Below are positions 8,863 to 21,291 of a DNA stretch of 62,461 bases, piece by piece; within the stretch, counting starts at the first letter, position 1; every line of letters starts with the position of its first letter. Below the pieces are notes generated by a model. That model saw only the letters and a program-made list of their open reading frames with translations, was not told the origin of the DNA and did no database searches. The position numbers were made by a program, and so were the translations under genes. Source of the DNA: Burkholderiales bacterium (GTDB taxonomy: Bacteria > Pseudomonadota > Gammaproteobacteria > Burkholderiales > Burkholderiaceae_C); the NCBI GenBank assembly GCA_003963075.1, contig RXJV01000049.1:1-62461 (forward strand). Reading direction: 5' to 3'.

Positions 8863-9633
8863 ATGAAATCCAAAGAGGCCCAGCAGACCCCGGCGATCCA
8901 GGTGCTGGAGCGGATGTTCGCGCTGCTCGACGTGCTGGCCAGCCATCAGGATCCGGTGTCGCTGAAGGCGCTGTCCGAGGCCACGGGGCTGCATCCGTCG
9001 ACAGCCCACCGCATTCTCAACGACCTGACGCTGGGCCGTTACGTCGACCGGCCCGAGGCCGGCAGCTACCGCCTCGGCATGCGCATGCTGGAACTGGGCA
9101 ACCTGGTGAAGGCACGGCTGGATGTGCGCGATGCGGCCCTGCCCGCGATGCGCGAGCTGCACAAGTTCACCCATCAGCCGGTCAACCTGTCGGTGCGCCA
9201 GGGCGACGAGATCGTCTATATCGAGCGCACCTACTCGGAGCGCTCGGGCATGCAGGTCGTGCGTGCCGTGGGCGGCCGCGCGCCGCTGCATCTCACGTCG
9301 GTGGGCAAGCTCTTCCTGGCCAGCGATGACAGCGCCCGGGTGCGCGCCTACGCGACGCGGACCGGCCTGTCGGGCCACACCCGCAACAGCCTGACCGACA
9401 TCGGCGCGTTGGAGCGCGAGTTGGCCATGGTGCGCCAGCGCGGCATTGCCCGCGACGACGAGGAGTTGGAGTTGGGCGTGCGCTGCATGGCCGCTGGCAT
9501 CTACGACGACCAGGCCAAGCTGGTAGCCGGGCTGTCAATTTCCGCGCCGGCGGACCGTCTGGAGGAAAGCTGGGTGGTGCGCCTGAAGGAGACCGCGGCG
9601 CAGATTTCAGCGGCGCTCGGACACCGCGGCTGA
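8863..9633 (+). CDS. IclR family transcriptional regulator
   Basis: 256 residues. The N-terminal winged helix-turn-helix (VLERMFALLDVLASHQDPVSLKALSEATGLHPSTAHRILNDLTLGRYV, about residues 13-60) is followed by the IclR effector domain (YRLGMRMLELGNLV, HLTSVGKLFLA, ELELGVRCMAAGIYDDQ). IclR proteins usually repress catabolic genes and release DNA on binding a small acid. Its likely target is its own promoter and the divergent TIGR03790 gene 34 bases away. The ligand is unknown. Confidence 0.93.
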   Translation: MKSKEAQQTPAIQVLERMFALLDVLASHQDPVSLKALSEATGLHPSTAHRILNDLTLGRYVDRPEAGSYRLGMRMLELGNLVKARLDVRDAALPAMRELHKFTHQPVNLSVRQGDEIVYIERTYSERSGMQVVRAVGGRAPLHLTSVGKLFLASDDSARVRAYATRTGLSGHTRNSLTDIGALERELAMVRQRGIARDDEELELGVRCMAAGIYDDQAKLVAGLSISAPADRLEESWVVRLKETAAQISAALGHRG

Positions 9634-9680
9634 AGCGGCCCCAAGCGCCGGGGCGCCGTGCGATGTCGGGCGTCCGCCCG

Positions 9681-10652
9681 TCAGAGCTTGGCCGCCGGCG
9701 AGCCAGCGTCGCCGCTCAGCGTGGCCGACAGCCACTTGCGCATGCGCTCGGCATCGGCAATCCGCGAGGCTTTGCCGCTCGAGTCGAGGAACACCATGAT
9801 GAGCTGGCGACCGGCCATGCGGGCCTGCATCACCAGGCATTTGCCCGCCTCGTTGATGAAGCCGGTCTTTTGCAGGCCAATGTCCCACAGCGGGTTGGAC
9901 AGCAGGCCGTTGGTGGAGCGGAACTGCACCAGCCGCTTGCCCAGGGCGACACGCGCCTCACGCGAGGTGGACAGATCACGCAGCAGCGGGACCTGACTGG
10001 TCACGTCGACGAGGGCGGCGAGGTCCTTGGCGCTGCTTTGGTTGCGACTCGACAGGCCCGTGGGCTCGACGTAGTGGGTGTCGGCCATGCCCAGGCTCTC
10101 GGCCTTGGCGTTCATGGCCGCCACGAAGGCACTCAGGCCGCCCGGGTAGTTGCGCCCCAGCGCATGTGCGGCTCGGTTCTCGCTCGCCATCAACGCGAGG
10201 TGGAGCATGTCGCCACGCGTCAGCGTCGTGCCGACAGCCAGCCGCGAGCCGGTGTTCTTCTCGGTGTCGATGTCATCGGCCGTGACGGTGAGCTTTTCGT
10301 CCAGCGGCAGGCCGGCCTCGACGACCACCAGGGCCGTCATCAGCTTCGTGATGGACGCGATGGGCAACACCGCCTGCGGGTTTTTCGAGAACAACACCTC
10401 GTTGGTGTTCTGGTCCATCACATAGGCGACGCTGGACTTCAGCGCCAGCGGGTCGTCCACCTCATGCAAGCCGGCGGCTTGTCCGAAGGTTGGCACGGCC
10501 GGCACCGACACCGCCGGCTTGCGCACGACGACGGACTTCTGTTTGCGGGTCGAGGCGGCCTTGCCCTTGGCATCGGCTGCCGCCGCACAGGCGGCACCGG
10601 GCAGGGCAACCAGCAGGCAGAAACTGACGAACGCGGCGGCAACGGTCTTCAA
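9681..10652 (-). CDS. pbpG: D-alanyl-D-alanine endopeptidase (PBP7/PbpG)
   Basis: About 323 residues with a signal peptide; acts in the periplasm on peptidoglycan cross-links. All three penicillin-binding motifs are present: SITK (active-site Ser), SEN and KTG in the order and spacing of the S11 peptidase family. The full-length frame opens with TTG at 10664. A second TTG at 10652 gives a cleaner signal peptide (KTVAAAFVSFCLLVALPGAACA) with GGGGA just before it, so I chose that. A promoter is visible at 10677-10705. It is a single gene convergent with the IclR regulator. Confidence 0.9.
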   Translation of the reverse strand: MKTVAAAFVSFCLLVALPGAACAAAADAKGKAASTRKQKSVVVRKPAVSVPAVPTFGQAAGLHEVDDPLALKSSVAYVMDQNTNEVLFSKNPQAVLPIASITKLMTALVVVEAGLPLDEKLTVTADDIDTEKNTGSRLAVGTTLTRGDMLHLALMASENRAAHALGRNYPGGLSAFVAAMNAKAESLGMADTHYVEPTGLSSRNQSSAKDLAALVDVTSQVPLLRDLSTSREARVALGKRLVQFRSTNGLLSNPLWDIGLQKTGFINEAGKCLVMQARMAGRQLIMVFLDSSGKASRIADAERMRKWLSATLSGDAGSPAAKL

Positions 10653-10676
10653 CGGGATCCCCAAGGCTGAGACGCC

Positions 10677-10705
10677 AGTGTAAGTGACGCGGAAAACTCA
10701 GACAA
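10677..10705 (-). promoter_or_regulatory. Putative pbpG promoter with adjacent palindrome
   Basis: TTGTCT, 17 bp, TACACT on the minus strand, each box matching four of six consensus bases. The palindrome ATAAG-CA-CTTAT (10707-10718) sits immediately upstream of the -35 and could bind an activator. Confidence 0.4.
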
Positions 10706-10718
10706 GATAAGCACTTAT

Positions 10719-10997
10719 GAGTATGACCTCAAGTGAACTCTTGCACGACTCCGATCGCTCGGTGCCAGCGCCTGCGACCAAATCCACCGCAGTGCCCCAG
10801 ACCATCGCCTGCGAGTAGGCCAGCGCTGACCGCCTCGCGCCATCCGGGACAGCCCCAAATGGCGCAGACCGGCGGGCTCGCCTGAACCCCTCGCCTGGCG
10901 TGATTCTGCGGAACAGGCCCACCCAGAGTGGCCCAAGCAGCGCGGGTTTTGCGCGCCAGATCACGGGAGCGGACGTCGGCATGGCGTTTGCCGCGCC
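10719..10997. other. Gene-free stretch between pbpG and the leuA pair
   Basis: About 280 bases with no reading frame showing a recognisable protein. A 94-codon frame on the minus strand and a 33-codon frame from near 10717 on the plus strand have no family features and no good ribosome site. No strong terminator with a T-run was seen after the leuA stop. It may be the remnant of a lost gene. Confidence 0.4.
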
Positions 10998-14308
<3,311 letters not shown>

Positions 14309-14337
14309 TCAGGTGGGGAGCGTGCGTGCGCGACTGA

Positions 14338-14400
14338 CTAGCGAACCCGTGGTTCTTCTAGGGCTAGTAGCAGCGAAATTCGTGCGCACGACATGGGCAT
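14338..14400 (-). CDS. leu operon leader peptide (20 aa)
   Basis: A 20-codon frame beginning at ATG 14400 (or ATG 14394) and ending at TAG. Residues 10-14 are Leu-Leu-Leu-Ala-Leu, encoded CTG CTA CTA GCC CTA; CTA is rare in this high-GC genome. Four Leu in five codons followed by a stop and a terminator hairpin is the classical design of a leucine attenuator: ribosomes short of Leu-tRNA stall and prevent the terminator from forming. The RNA can also form GAACC-ACG-GGTTC over the last codons, plus a pairing of the CGTGCGC segment with the later GCGCACG. No strong Shine-Dalgarno is visible, and only 18 bases separate it from the pssA stop, so the transcript may start inside pssA. Confidence 0.75.
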   Translation of the reverse strand: MPMSCARISLLLALEEPRVR

Positions 14401-14418
14401 GGAATCTAGCATGAATGC

Positions 14419-15243
14419 CTATTGGTGCAAGCCGCGTTCATCGGGCTCGTCGGTGCTGGTCGAGATCACGCTCGTCGGCCTGCCCTTGGCCTTGCGCCAC
14501 GCGTAAATGACATAGCCCGACAGGCCATAAACGCAGAAGACACCGAACAACACACGCGACGGGTCGAGTGCCGCCAGGCCGATGGCCAGCATGATGGCCA
14601 CCAGCACAACGAAGGGCACCGAGCGCCGCCGGTCGAAGACTTTGAAGCTGTAGAAGGGGGCGTTCGTCACCATCGAAAGCCCGGCGAACAAGGTGATGCC
14701 GTAGGCGGCCCAATTGATCCAACTGCCCGCCGGCGGGCGTGGGGTGTCGGATCCATCGACAACACTCCAGATCAGCCCGATGACCAGCGCCGCCGCCGCT
14801 GGGCTGGGCAGCCCCTGGAAGAAGCGCTTGTCGACGACACCGATGTTGACGTTGAAGCGCGCGAGCCGCAGCGCGGCGCCCGCGATGTAGACGAAGGCCG
14901 GGATCCAACCGGGCTTGCCCATGTCCTTCAACGCCCACATGTAAATGATCAGCGCCGGCGCGGCACCAAACGCGACCATGTCGGACAGGCTGTCCATCTG
15001 CTCGCCGAAGGCGGACTGGGTGTTGGTCATCCGCGCGACGCGGCCATCCAGGCTGTCGAGGATGGCGGCCGCAAAGATGGCCACGCAGGCCACTTCGAAG
15101 CGGCCGTTCATGGCCATGACGATGGCATAGAACGCGCTGAACAACGCGCCCAGCGTGATGGCGTTCGGCAGGGCATAAATGCCCTTGCGGCGGGGACGGA
15201 CAACGATGCTGGGCTCGTCGTCGTCGATCGGATCAGGATTCAT
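14419..15243 (-). CDS. pssA: CDP-diacylglycerol-serine O-phosphatidyltransferase
   Basis: 274 residues, an inner-membrane enzyme making phosphatidylserine, precursor of phosphatidylethanolamine. The CDP-alcohol phosphotransferase signature DG-x2-AR-x8-G-x3-D-x3-D is present as DGRVAR...FGEQMDSLSD at about residues 66-90. About eight hydrophobic segments span the rest. It sits between ilvC and the leuA pair, the conserved ilv-pssA-leuA order of Burkholderiales. The leuA leader begins 18 bases after its TAG, so it may be cotranscribed with the leader. Confidence 0.95.
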   Translation of the reverse strand: MNPDPIDDDEPSIVVRPRRKGIYALPNAITLGALFSAFYAIVMAMNGRFEVACVAIFAAAILDSLDGRVARMTNTQSAFGEQMDSLSDMVAFGAAPALIIYMWALKDMGKPGWIPAFVYIAGAALRLARFNVNIGVVDKRFFQGLPSPAAAALVIGLIWSVVDGSDTPRPPAGSWINWAAYGITLFAGLSMVTNAPFYSFKVFDRRRSVPFVVLVAIMLAIGLAALDPSRVLFGVFCVYGLSGYVIYAWRKAKGRPTSVISTSTDEPDERGLHQ

Positions 15244-15313
15244 AGCCCGTCAGGATAGCTGACAGATCCTGGCACGGGCCCTCCTGGCATGGCGACCCAG
15301 GACAGACAACGCC

Positions 15314-15649
15314 ATGAAGCTCATCGAAATCCGCACCTATCGACTCAAGCCCGGCTGCGCCGAGCGTTTCGTTGTCACCGTCCGCGAGGCGCCGCCGCTG
15401 GTCCGCGCCAGCGGCATGGACGTCGTCGCCTTCGGCCGCTCCGACCACGAAGAAGAGAGCTTCTTCCTGATCCGCGCCTTCGACAGCCGCGAGCAGCTCG
15501 TCGCCCAGCAGGACGCTTTCTACGGCTCGGCCCTCTGGCGCGAGGGGCCACGGCAAGCGCTGGTCCATTGCCTGGACACCTATCTGAACACCCTGCCGTG
15601 GCTGCCCGAAGAGGGGGTCGAGGCGCTGCGCGCCAACCATCAGCCATGA
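15314..15649 (+). CDS. NIPSNAP family protein
   Basis: 111 residues, a single dimeric alpha-beta barrel of the NIPSNAP/EthD-like kind. It begins KLIEIRTYRLKPG and continues with the FGRSDHEEESFFLIRAFDSREQ strand-helix unit. Function is unknown in bacteria; members are small cytosolic proteins. It lies alone on the plus strand between pssA and ilvC, interrupting an otherwise one-directional amino acid block. Its stop is followed within three bases by the hairpin that terminates the opposing ilv operon. Confidence 0.8.
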   Translation: MKLIEIRTYRLKPGCAERFVVTVREAPPLVRASGMDVVAFGRSDHEEESFFLIRAFDSREQLVAQQDAFYGSALWREGPRQALVHCLDTYLNTLPWLPEEGVEALRANHQP

Positions 15650-15651
15650 AA

Positions 15652-15673
15652 AAGGCCGGCATCAGCCGGCCTT
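15652..15673 (-). terminator. Rho-independent terminator of the ilvBHC operon
   Basis: Perfect 9-bp stem AAGGCCGGC/GCCGGCCTT with a 4-base loop. On the minus strand it is followed by TTTCATGG, and the Ts of the stem extend the run. It stands 22 bases after the ilvC stop. On the plus strand there is no T-run, so it works mainly for ilvC. Confidence 0.85.
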
Positions 15674-15694
15674 GCACCTGGCACAGTCGCAGGC

Positions 15695-16738
<1,044 letters not shown>

Positions 16739-17230
16739 TCAGACCCGAAGAATGCGTTCGCCGCGGCCGATGCCAGAGGCACCGGTGCGCACGGTTTCGA
16801 GAATGGCGGCGCGGTCGATGGCGCCGATGAAGGCATCGAGTTTTTCGGCATCGCCGGTCAGCTCGATGGTGTAGGTCTTTTCGGTGACGTCGATGATGCG
16901 GCCGCGGAAGATGTCGGCGGTGCGCTTGATCTCCTCGCGCTCCTTGCCGACGGCCCGCACCTTGATGAGCATCAACTCACGCTCGGTGTAGTTGCCCTCG
17001 GTCAGGTCGACCACCTTGACGACCTCGATCAGGCGGTTGAGGTGCTTGGTGATCTGCTCGATGACCTCGTCACTGCCGGTGGTGACGATGGTCATGCGCG
17101 ACAGCGACGCGTCTTCGGTCGGCGCGACCGTGAGACTCTCGATGTTGTAGCCACGGGCCGAGAACAGCGCGACGACGCGCGACAGCGCGCCCGGCTCGTT
17201 CTCGATGAGCAAAGCAATGATGTGCTTCAT
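16739..17230 (-). CDS. ilvH: Acetolactate synthase small (regulatory) subunit
   Basis: 163 residues. Binds valine through an N-terminal ACT domain (MKHIIALLIENEPGALSRVVALFSARGYNIESLTV) and activates the catalytic subunit. The second half (TERELMLIKVRA...IVDVTEKTYTIELTG region) is the ALS_ss C-terminal domain. The ATG at 17230 gives the canonical start; an upstream in-frame start would add 36 residues of unrelated sequence. It lies about 165 bases after ilvB and just before ilvC. Confidence 0.96.
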   Translation of the reverse strand: MKHIIALLIENEPGALSRVVALFSARGYNIESLTVAPTEDASLSRMTIVTTGSDEVIEQITKHLNRLIEVVKVVDLTEGNYTERELMLIKVRAVGKEREEIKRTADIFRGRIIDVTEKTYTIELTGDAEKLDAFIGAIDRAAILETVRTGASGIGRGERILRV

Positions 17231-17395
17231 GGGATGTCGTCCTTCGCGCTCTTCAGTGCCGGCGGCGGTAACCGCCGGACCTTGGCTGCGGGTTCGAGTC
17301 GTTGAAGAAGGTCTGCCTGCACCGGCTGCACCCGTCATCCGCTGCGCGCCTCGCCGAGGGCGGTAACCCCCGGCAAAGCCCGCGGCTTCTGTCGG

Positions 17396-19219
17396 TCACA
17401 GGTCTTCCGAGCCCAGCAGCATTTCCGAGATGCCCTTGCCCGCCTTGACCATGGGCCAGACGTTCTCGGTCGGGTCGGTGCGGATGTCCAGGAACACCGT
17501 GCGGTCCTTGAGCCGCATCGCTTCCTTCAGGGCCGGCTCCACGTCGCTCGGCTTCTCGACCAGGATGCCGACGTGGCCATAGGCCTCGGCGAGCTTCACG
17601 AAGTCGGGCAGCGCGTCCATGTAGCTGTGCGAGTAGCGGCCCTCGTAGTCGAGCTCTTGCCACTGGCGCACCATGCCGAGGTAGCGGTTGTTCAACGAGA
17701 CGATCTTGACCGGCGTGCGGTACTGGAAGCAGGTCGACAGCTCCTGGATGCACATCTGGATGCTGCCCTCGCCGGTGATGCAGAACACCTCTGACTCCGG
17801 CTTGGCGAGCTTGATGCCCATCGCGTAGGGCAAGCCCACACCCATCGTGCCCAGGCCGCCGGAGTTGATCCAGCGGCGCGGCTCGTCGAACTTGTAGAAC
17901 TGCGCGGCCCACATCTGGTGCTGGCCGACGTCCGACGTGATGTAGGTGTCGCGGTCGCGGGTCAGCCTCCAGAGCGTGTCGACGACCATCTGCGGCTTGA
18001 TGACCTCGTCCGACGCCTTGTAGGCCAGGCAGTCGCGGCGTCGCCAGTCGTTGATCTGGTTCCACCAGGCATTGAGGGCATCGGCGTCCGGCTTGGCCTG
18101 CGCGTCCTTGAGCTGGGCGATCAGTTCCTGGAGCACGTCCTTCACGTCGCCCACGATGGGAATGTCGACGCGCACGCGCTTGGAAATCGACGACGGGTCG
18201 ATGTCCACATGGATGATCTTGCGCTCGACCGAGCCGAAGTGCTTGGGGTTGCCGATGACCCGGTCGTCAAAGCGTGCACCCACGGCCAACAGCACATCGC
18301 AGTGCTGCATGGTCATGTTGGCCTCGTAGGTGCCGTGCATGCCGAGCATGCCGAGGAAACGCGGGTCGGTGCCCGGCATTGCGCCCAGGCCCATCAGCGT
18401 GTTGGTGCAGGGGAAGCCGAGCAGCTCGACCAGCTGGCGCAGCTCGGCCGTGGCTTCGCCGAGGATGACCCCGCCGCCGGTGTAGATGTACGGGCGCCTG
18501 GCCTGCAGCAGCAGCTGCACGGCCTTGCGGATCTGGCCGCTGTGGCCCTTCTTGACCGGGTTGTAGGACCGCATCTCGACGCGGTCCGGGTAGCTGAACA
18601 CGGTCTTGGCAAGCGAGACATCCTTGGGGATGTCCACGACGACCGGGCCGGGACGGCCGGTGCGGGCGATGTGGAAGGCCTTCTTCAGCGTCAGCGCCAG
18701 GTCGCGCACGTCCTTGACGAGGAAGTTGTGCTTGACGATTGGCCGCGTGATGCCCACCGTGTCGCACTCCTGGAAAGCATCCAGGCCAATCGCCGGCGTG
18801 GGCACCTGGCCCGTGATGATGACCATCGGGATCGAGTCCATATAGGCCGTCGCGATGCCGGTGATGGCATTCGTGACGCCCGGGCCCGAGGTCACCAGGG
18901 CGACGCCGACCTCGCCGGTCGCTCGCGCAAAGCCGTCGGCGGCATGGACGGCGGCCTGCTCGTGGCGCACCAGCACATGCTGGATGCTCTCCTGCTTGTA
19001 GAGCGCGTCGTAGATGTAGAGCACCGCGCCGCCGGGGTAGCCCCAGAGGTGGCGCACCCCTTCGGCCTGCAGGCAGCGAACGAGGATCTCGGAGCCGTTG
19101 AGCTCCGCGGTGGAGGATGTGGGGGAGAAGGAAGCCGGCTGCGCCAGGGCGGCGCGCTTGAGTTCCGCGGCAGACATGTCCATTTCGAACCTCTGTGAAT
19201 TTCTCTGACGAAAAACCAT
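17396..19219 (-). CDS. ilvB: Acetolactate synthase large (catalytic) subunit
   Basis: 607 residues. Thiamine-diphosphate and FAD enzyme that makes acetolactate, the entry to valine, leucine and isoleucine. Marks include the catalytic Glu region (VLVRHEQAAVHAADGFARATG), the central FAD-binding domain (GARFDDRVIGNP), and the ThDP motif GEGSIQMCIQELSTCFQYRTPVKIVSLNN. The ATG at 19219 is preceded by AGGAGG with 7-base spacing, so I keep the long start although homologues often begin near residue 13. First gene of ilvBHC. The 5' region shows no clear branched-chain leader peptide. Confidence 0.96.
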   Translation of the reverse strand: MVFRQRNSQRFEMDMSAAELKRAALAQPASFSPTSSTAELNGSEILVRCLQAEGVRHLWGYPGGAVLYIYDALYKQESIQHVLVRHEQAAVHAADGFARATGEVGVALVTSGPGVTNAITGIATAYMDSIPMVIITGQVPTPAIGLDAFQECDTVGITRPIVKHNFLVKDVRDLALTLKKAFHIARTGRPGPVVVDIPKDVSLAKTVFSYPDRVEMRSYNPVKKGHSGQIRKAVQLLLQARRPYIYTGGGVILGEATAELRQLVELLGFPCTNTLMGLGAMPGTDPRFLGMLGMHGTYEANMTMQHCDVLLAVGARFDDRVIGNPKHFGSVERKIIHVDIDPSSISKRVRVDIPIVGDVKDVLQELIAQLKDAQAKPDADALNAWWNQINDWRRRDCLAYKASDEVIKPQMVVDTLWRLTRDRDTYITSDVGQHQMWAAQFYKFDEPRRWINSGGLGTMGVGLPYAMGIKLAKPESEVFCITGEGSIQMCIQELSTCFQYRTPVKIVSLNNRYLGMVRQWQELDYEGRYSHSYMDALPDFVKLAEAYGHVGILVEKPSDVEPALKEAMRLKDRTVFLDIRTDPTENVWPMVKAGKGISEMLLGSEDL

Positions 19220-19353
19220 TGGTGCACCTCCTCTCGCCCTCGTGAGGCGGATTCGGAACCTGCGCGGTCAACAGATGGGGCCCCAGTCGGGCGGCCATCG
19301 ACAGACCAAGACTCTTTGTGCGAAGCCGCATTATGCCGCCGCAATCCGCCCGA

Positions 19354-19374
19354 GCCTTCGTATGAAACGAATGC
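19354..19374. repeat. Inverted repeat between ilvB and the sigma factor gene
   Basis: GC-C-TTCGT-ATGAA-ACGAA-T-GC: 5-bp arms around 5 bp, with outer GC pairs. It stands in the divergent promoter region of ilvB and the sigma gene and could be an operator; no protein can be assigned. Confidence 0.35.
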
Positions 19375-19422
19375 AGTCGCCAATGCAATAATTTGAGCCG
19401 ACGCCCGGAAAGCCTCCCTACC

Positions 19423-19989
19423 TTGGCCACCGACAAAGAACTCAACGATTTCCTTCGCACCGTGGACCGCCGCGCCTTCAAACGCACGGCTTACCTGGTC
19501 CGCGATGACGATGCCGCGCTGGACATCGTGCAGGACGCCATGATCAAGCTGGCGGAAAACTATTTCGACCGCCCCGCGGCCGAACTGCCGCTGCTGTTCC
19601 AGCGCATCCTGTCCAACGCGACGATGGACTACTTCCGGCGTCAAAAGGTGCGCAACGCGGTCATGACGAATATGTCGGACTTCGAGGGGAGCGACGCCGA
19701 CGGCGATTTCGATCTGCTGGAGATCCTCGAAAGCCAGGACGGTGCCCTCGGCGCCCAGAGCGCCGCAGACGAGGTCAGCCGGGCCCAAATCTTGCAAAGT
19801 ATTGAAGCGGAAGTGGAACAGCTGCCGGCGCGTCAACGCGAAGCCTTCCTGCTGCGTTACTGGGAGGAATTGGATGTTGCAGAGACCGCCTCTGTGATGG
19901 GTTGCTCGGAAGGCAGTGTCAAAACGCACTGCTCACGGGCGGTGCATGCGCTGGCAAAGTCTCTGAAGGCAAAGGGGATCACGCTATGA
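19423..19989 (+). CDS. RNA polymerase sigma factor (ECF-like)
   Basis: About 188 residues with sigma region 2 (RRAFKRTAYLVRDDDAALDIVQDAMIKLAE) and region 4 (LPARQREAFLLRYWEELDVAETASVMGCSEGSVKTHCSRAVHAL). The TTG at 19423 gives the start ATDKELNDFL, as I recall it from related proteins; another TTG at 19393 is possible. It is first in a row of genes that overlap by a few bases: DUF3619, DUF3106, RDD. This row is common in Burkholderiales. The membrane protein encoded next may act as its anti-sigma factor. Its regulon is unknown. Confidence 0.88.
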   Translation: MATDKELNDFLRTVDRRAFKRTAYLVRDDDAALDIVQDAMIKLAENYFDRPAAELPLLFQRILSNATMDYFRRQKVRNAVMTNMSDFEGSDADGDFDLLEILESQDGALGAQSAADEVSRAQILQSIEAEVEQLPARQREAFLLRYWEELDVAETASVMGCSEGSVKTHCSRAVHALAKSLKAKGITL

Positions 19990-20471
19990 AGTCGCCACAT
20001 TTTTCTGCCCGCTCTGCCGAGCTCGATGCGCGTGTGGACGCCAGTGCCAAGCGCTTCGGGCTGCGCGTCGCCGCCAGCCTGACCGAGCGCAGCGCTGATC
20101 TGTCGCATGATGTGTCCGAACGGCTGCGGTTTGCGCGCGAGCAGGCCCTGGCCCGCGCTGCCCAAGCACGTGCGGCCCGCACGGCGACGAGCCCGGCCCG
20201 CCCCGGCGTGGTGCAGATGGGCGCATCGTTGGCGCTCAGTGGCGGTCCGCGCGGAGCCGACAGCCAGGGCTTGTGGCCCAAGCTGGTGTCTGCGCTGCCG
20301 CTGCTGGCCTTGCTGGCGGGCCTACTGCTGATGCAACGCGGCCAGATCCACGAACAGCTCGTCGCGGCGGCGGAGGTTGACACCGCACTGCTCAGCGACC
20401 ACCTGCCGCCCGCGGCCTTCAGCGACCCGGGCTTCGCGGAGTTCCTGAGAGATGGAGATGGTCAAGAATGA
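19986..20471 (+). CDS. DUF3619 family membrane protein
   Basis: 161 residues of the DUF3619 family. A cytoplasmic, Ala/Arg-rich helical N-terminus (about residues 1-90) is followed by one membrane segment (about 95-118, LVSALPLLALLAGLLLMQ) and a short periplasmic end ending DPGFAEFLRDGDGQE. Its ATG overlaps the sigma factor stop (ATGA), so the two are made together. One membrane span with a cytoplasmic helical domain next to a sigma gene resembles anti-sigma factors, but this role is inference. Confidence 0.78.
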   Translation: MKSPHFSARSAELDARVDASAKRFGLRVAASLTERSADLSHDVSERLRFAREQALARAAQARAARTATSPARPGVVQMGASLALSGGPRGADSQGLWPKLVSALPLLALLAGLLLMQRGQIHEQLVAAAEVDTALLSDHLPPAAFSDPGFAEFLRDGDGQE

Positions 20472-21291
20472 CCGGATGCGCATGACCCGAGCCGCGACGC
20501 TGCCGCCCTCCCGCCTTCTAGTGACCCTGCTGCTCGGTGCAGCAGGGTTTTGTGCGTTTGCCCAACCCACGCCGGACGCCCCCGCCGCCGAGGCAGCCAG
20601 CGCTCCGCTTGCAAGCCCGACGCCCGCGCCCGCGAAAAAGCCGGTTGCGCCGGTGGCGACGCCGCTCACGCCAGCGCCGAGTTGGCAATCCTTGACGCCG
20701 GCCCAGCAGGCCTTGCTCGCCCCGCTCGCCGAGGATTGGTCCAAGCTCACGCCCAACCAACGCAGTAAATGGCTGAACGCGACCGCCTACCTGGCCACGC
20801 TGCAGCCTGCCGAGCTCACCCGCCTGCAAGACCGCATGCGCGACTGGGCCGCGCTGACCCCGGCGGAGCGCCGTGAAGCGCGCGTCGGATTCCAGGTGGT
20901 CAAGCAGATTGATGCCGACCAGCGCCAGGCCAAGTGGGAGGCCTACCAGGCCCTGCCGGCCGAGAAGCGCCAGGAGCTCGCCGACAAGGCCGCCGCGCGC
21001 AAGCTGGCTCAGACCGCTGCACCCGCCAACTCCGCCAAGCCTCAGGCCGCAGCGCACAAATCCAATGTCGTGCCGGCCGCGCCCAAGCTCGTGACGCCGA
21101 CACCGGTCGCTGCAAGCCTGATCCAGGCCAAGCCCGGCGCGACGACGGTGCTGATGACCCGCGCCCCGGTGCTCCCCGGCCACCAGGCGGCGGGGCAGGC
21201 CAAGGTGGTCGCTGATCCGGCCCTGGTCGACCCCAAGACCCTGTTGCCCAGGTCACTGAAGGCGCCCTCCGCGTCCGCTCCGGGCCCATGA
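20452..21291 (+). CDS. DUF3106 domain secreted protein
   Basis: Up to 279 residues. A signal peptide near the start (TRAATLPPSRLLVTLLLGAAGFCAFAQ) is followed by an Ala/Pro linker. The DUF3106 repeats come next: SWQSLTPAQQALLAPLAEDWSKLTPNQRSKWLNATAYLATL, then RLQDRMRDWAALTPAERREAR. The tail (from about 180) is Ala/Pro/Lys-rich. Several ATGs lie between 20452 and 20482, so the exact start is uncertain. It overlaps DUF3619 by 20 bases if the first is used. The W-x-L-x-P-x-Q/E-R pattern suggests a helical periplasmic scaffold; function unknown. Confidence 0.75.
   Translation: MEMVKNDRMRMTRAATLPPSRLLVTLLLGAAGFCAFAQPTPDAPAAEAASAPLASPTPAPAKKPVAPVATPLTPAPSWQSLTPAQQALLAPLAEDWSKLTPNQRSKWLNATAYLATLQPAELTRLQDRMRDWAALTPAERREARVGFQVVKQIDADQRQAKWEAYQALPAEKRQELADKAAARKLAQTAAPANSAKPQAAAHKSNVVPAAPKLVTPTPVAASLIQAKPGATTVLMTRAPVLPGHQAAGQAKVVADPALVDPKTLLPRSLKAPSASAPGP

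Noticed and set aside
10698-10982. A 94-codon minus-strand frame between pbpG and leuA
   Set aside because: No family, poor start context, and it overlaps the pbpG promoter region.
19220-19332. A leader peptide for ilvB starting near 19332 on the minus strand
   Set aside because: The frame has six scattered Leu but no Ile/Val/Leu run, continues into ilvB without a stop, and no terminator hairpin follows.
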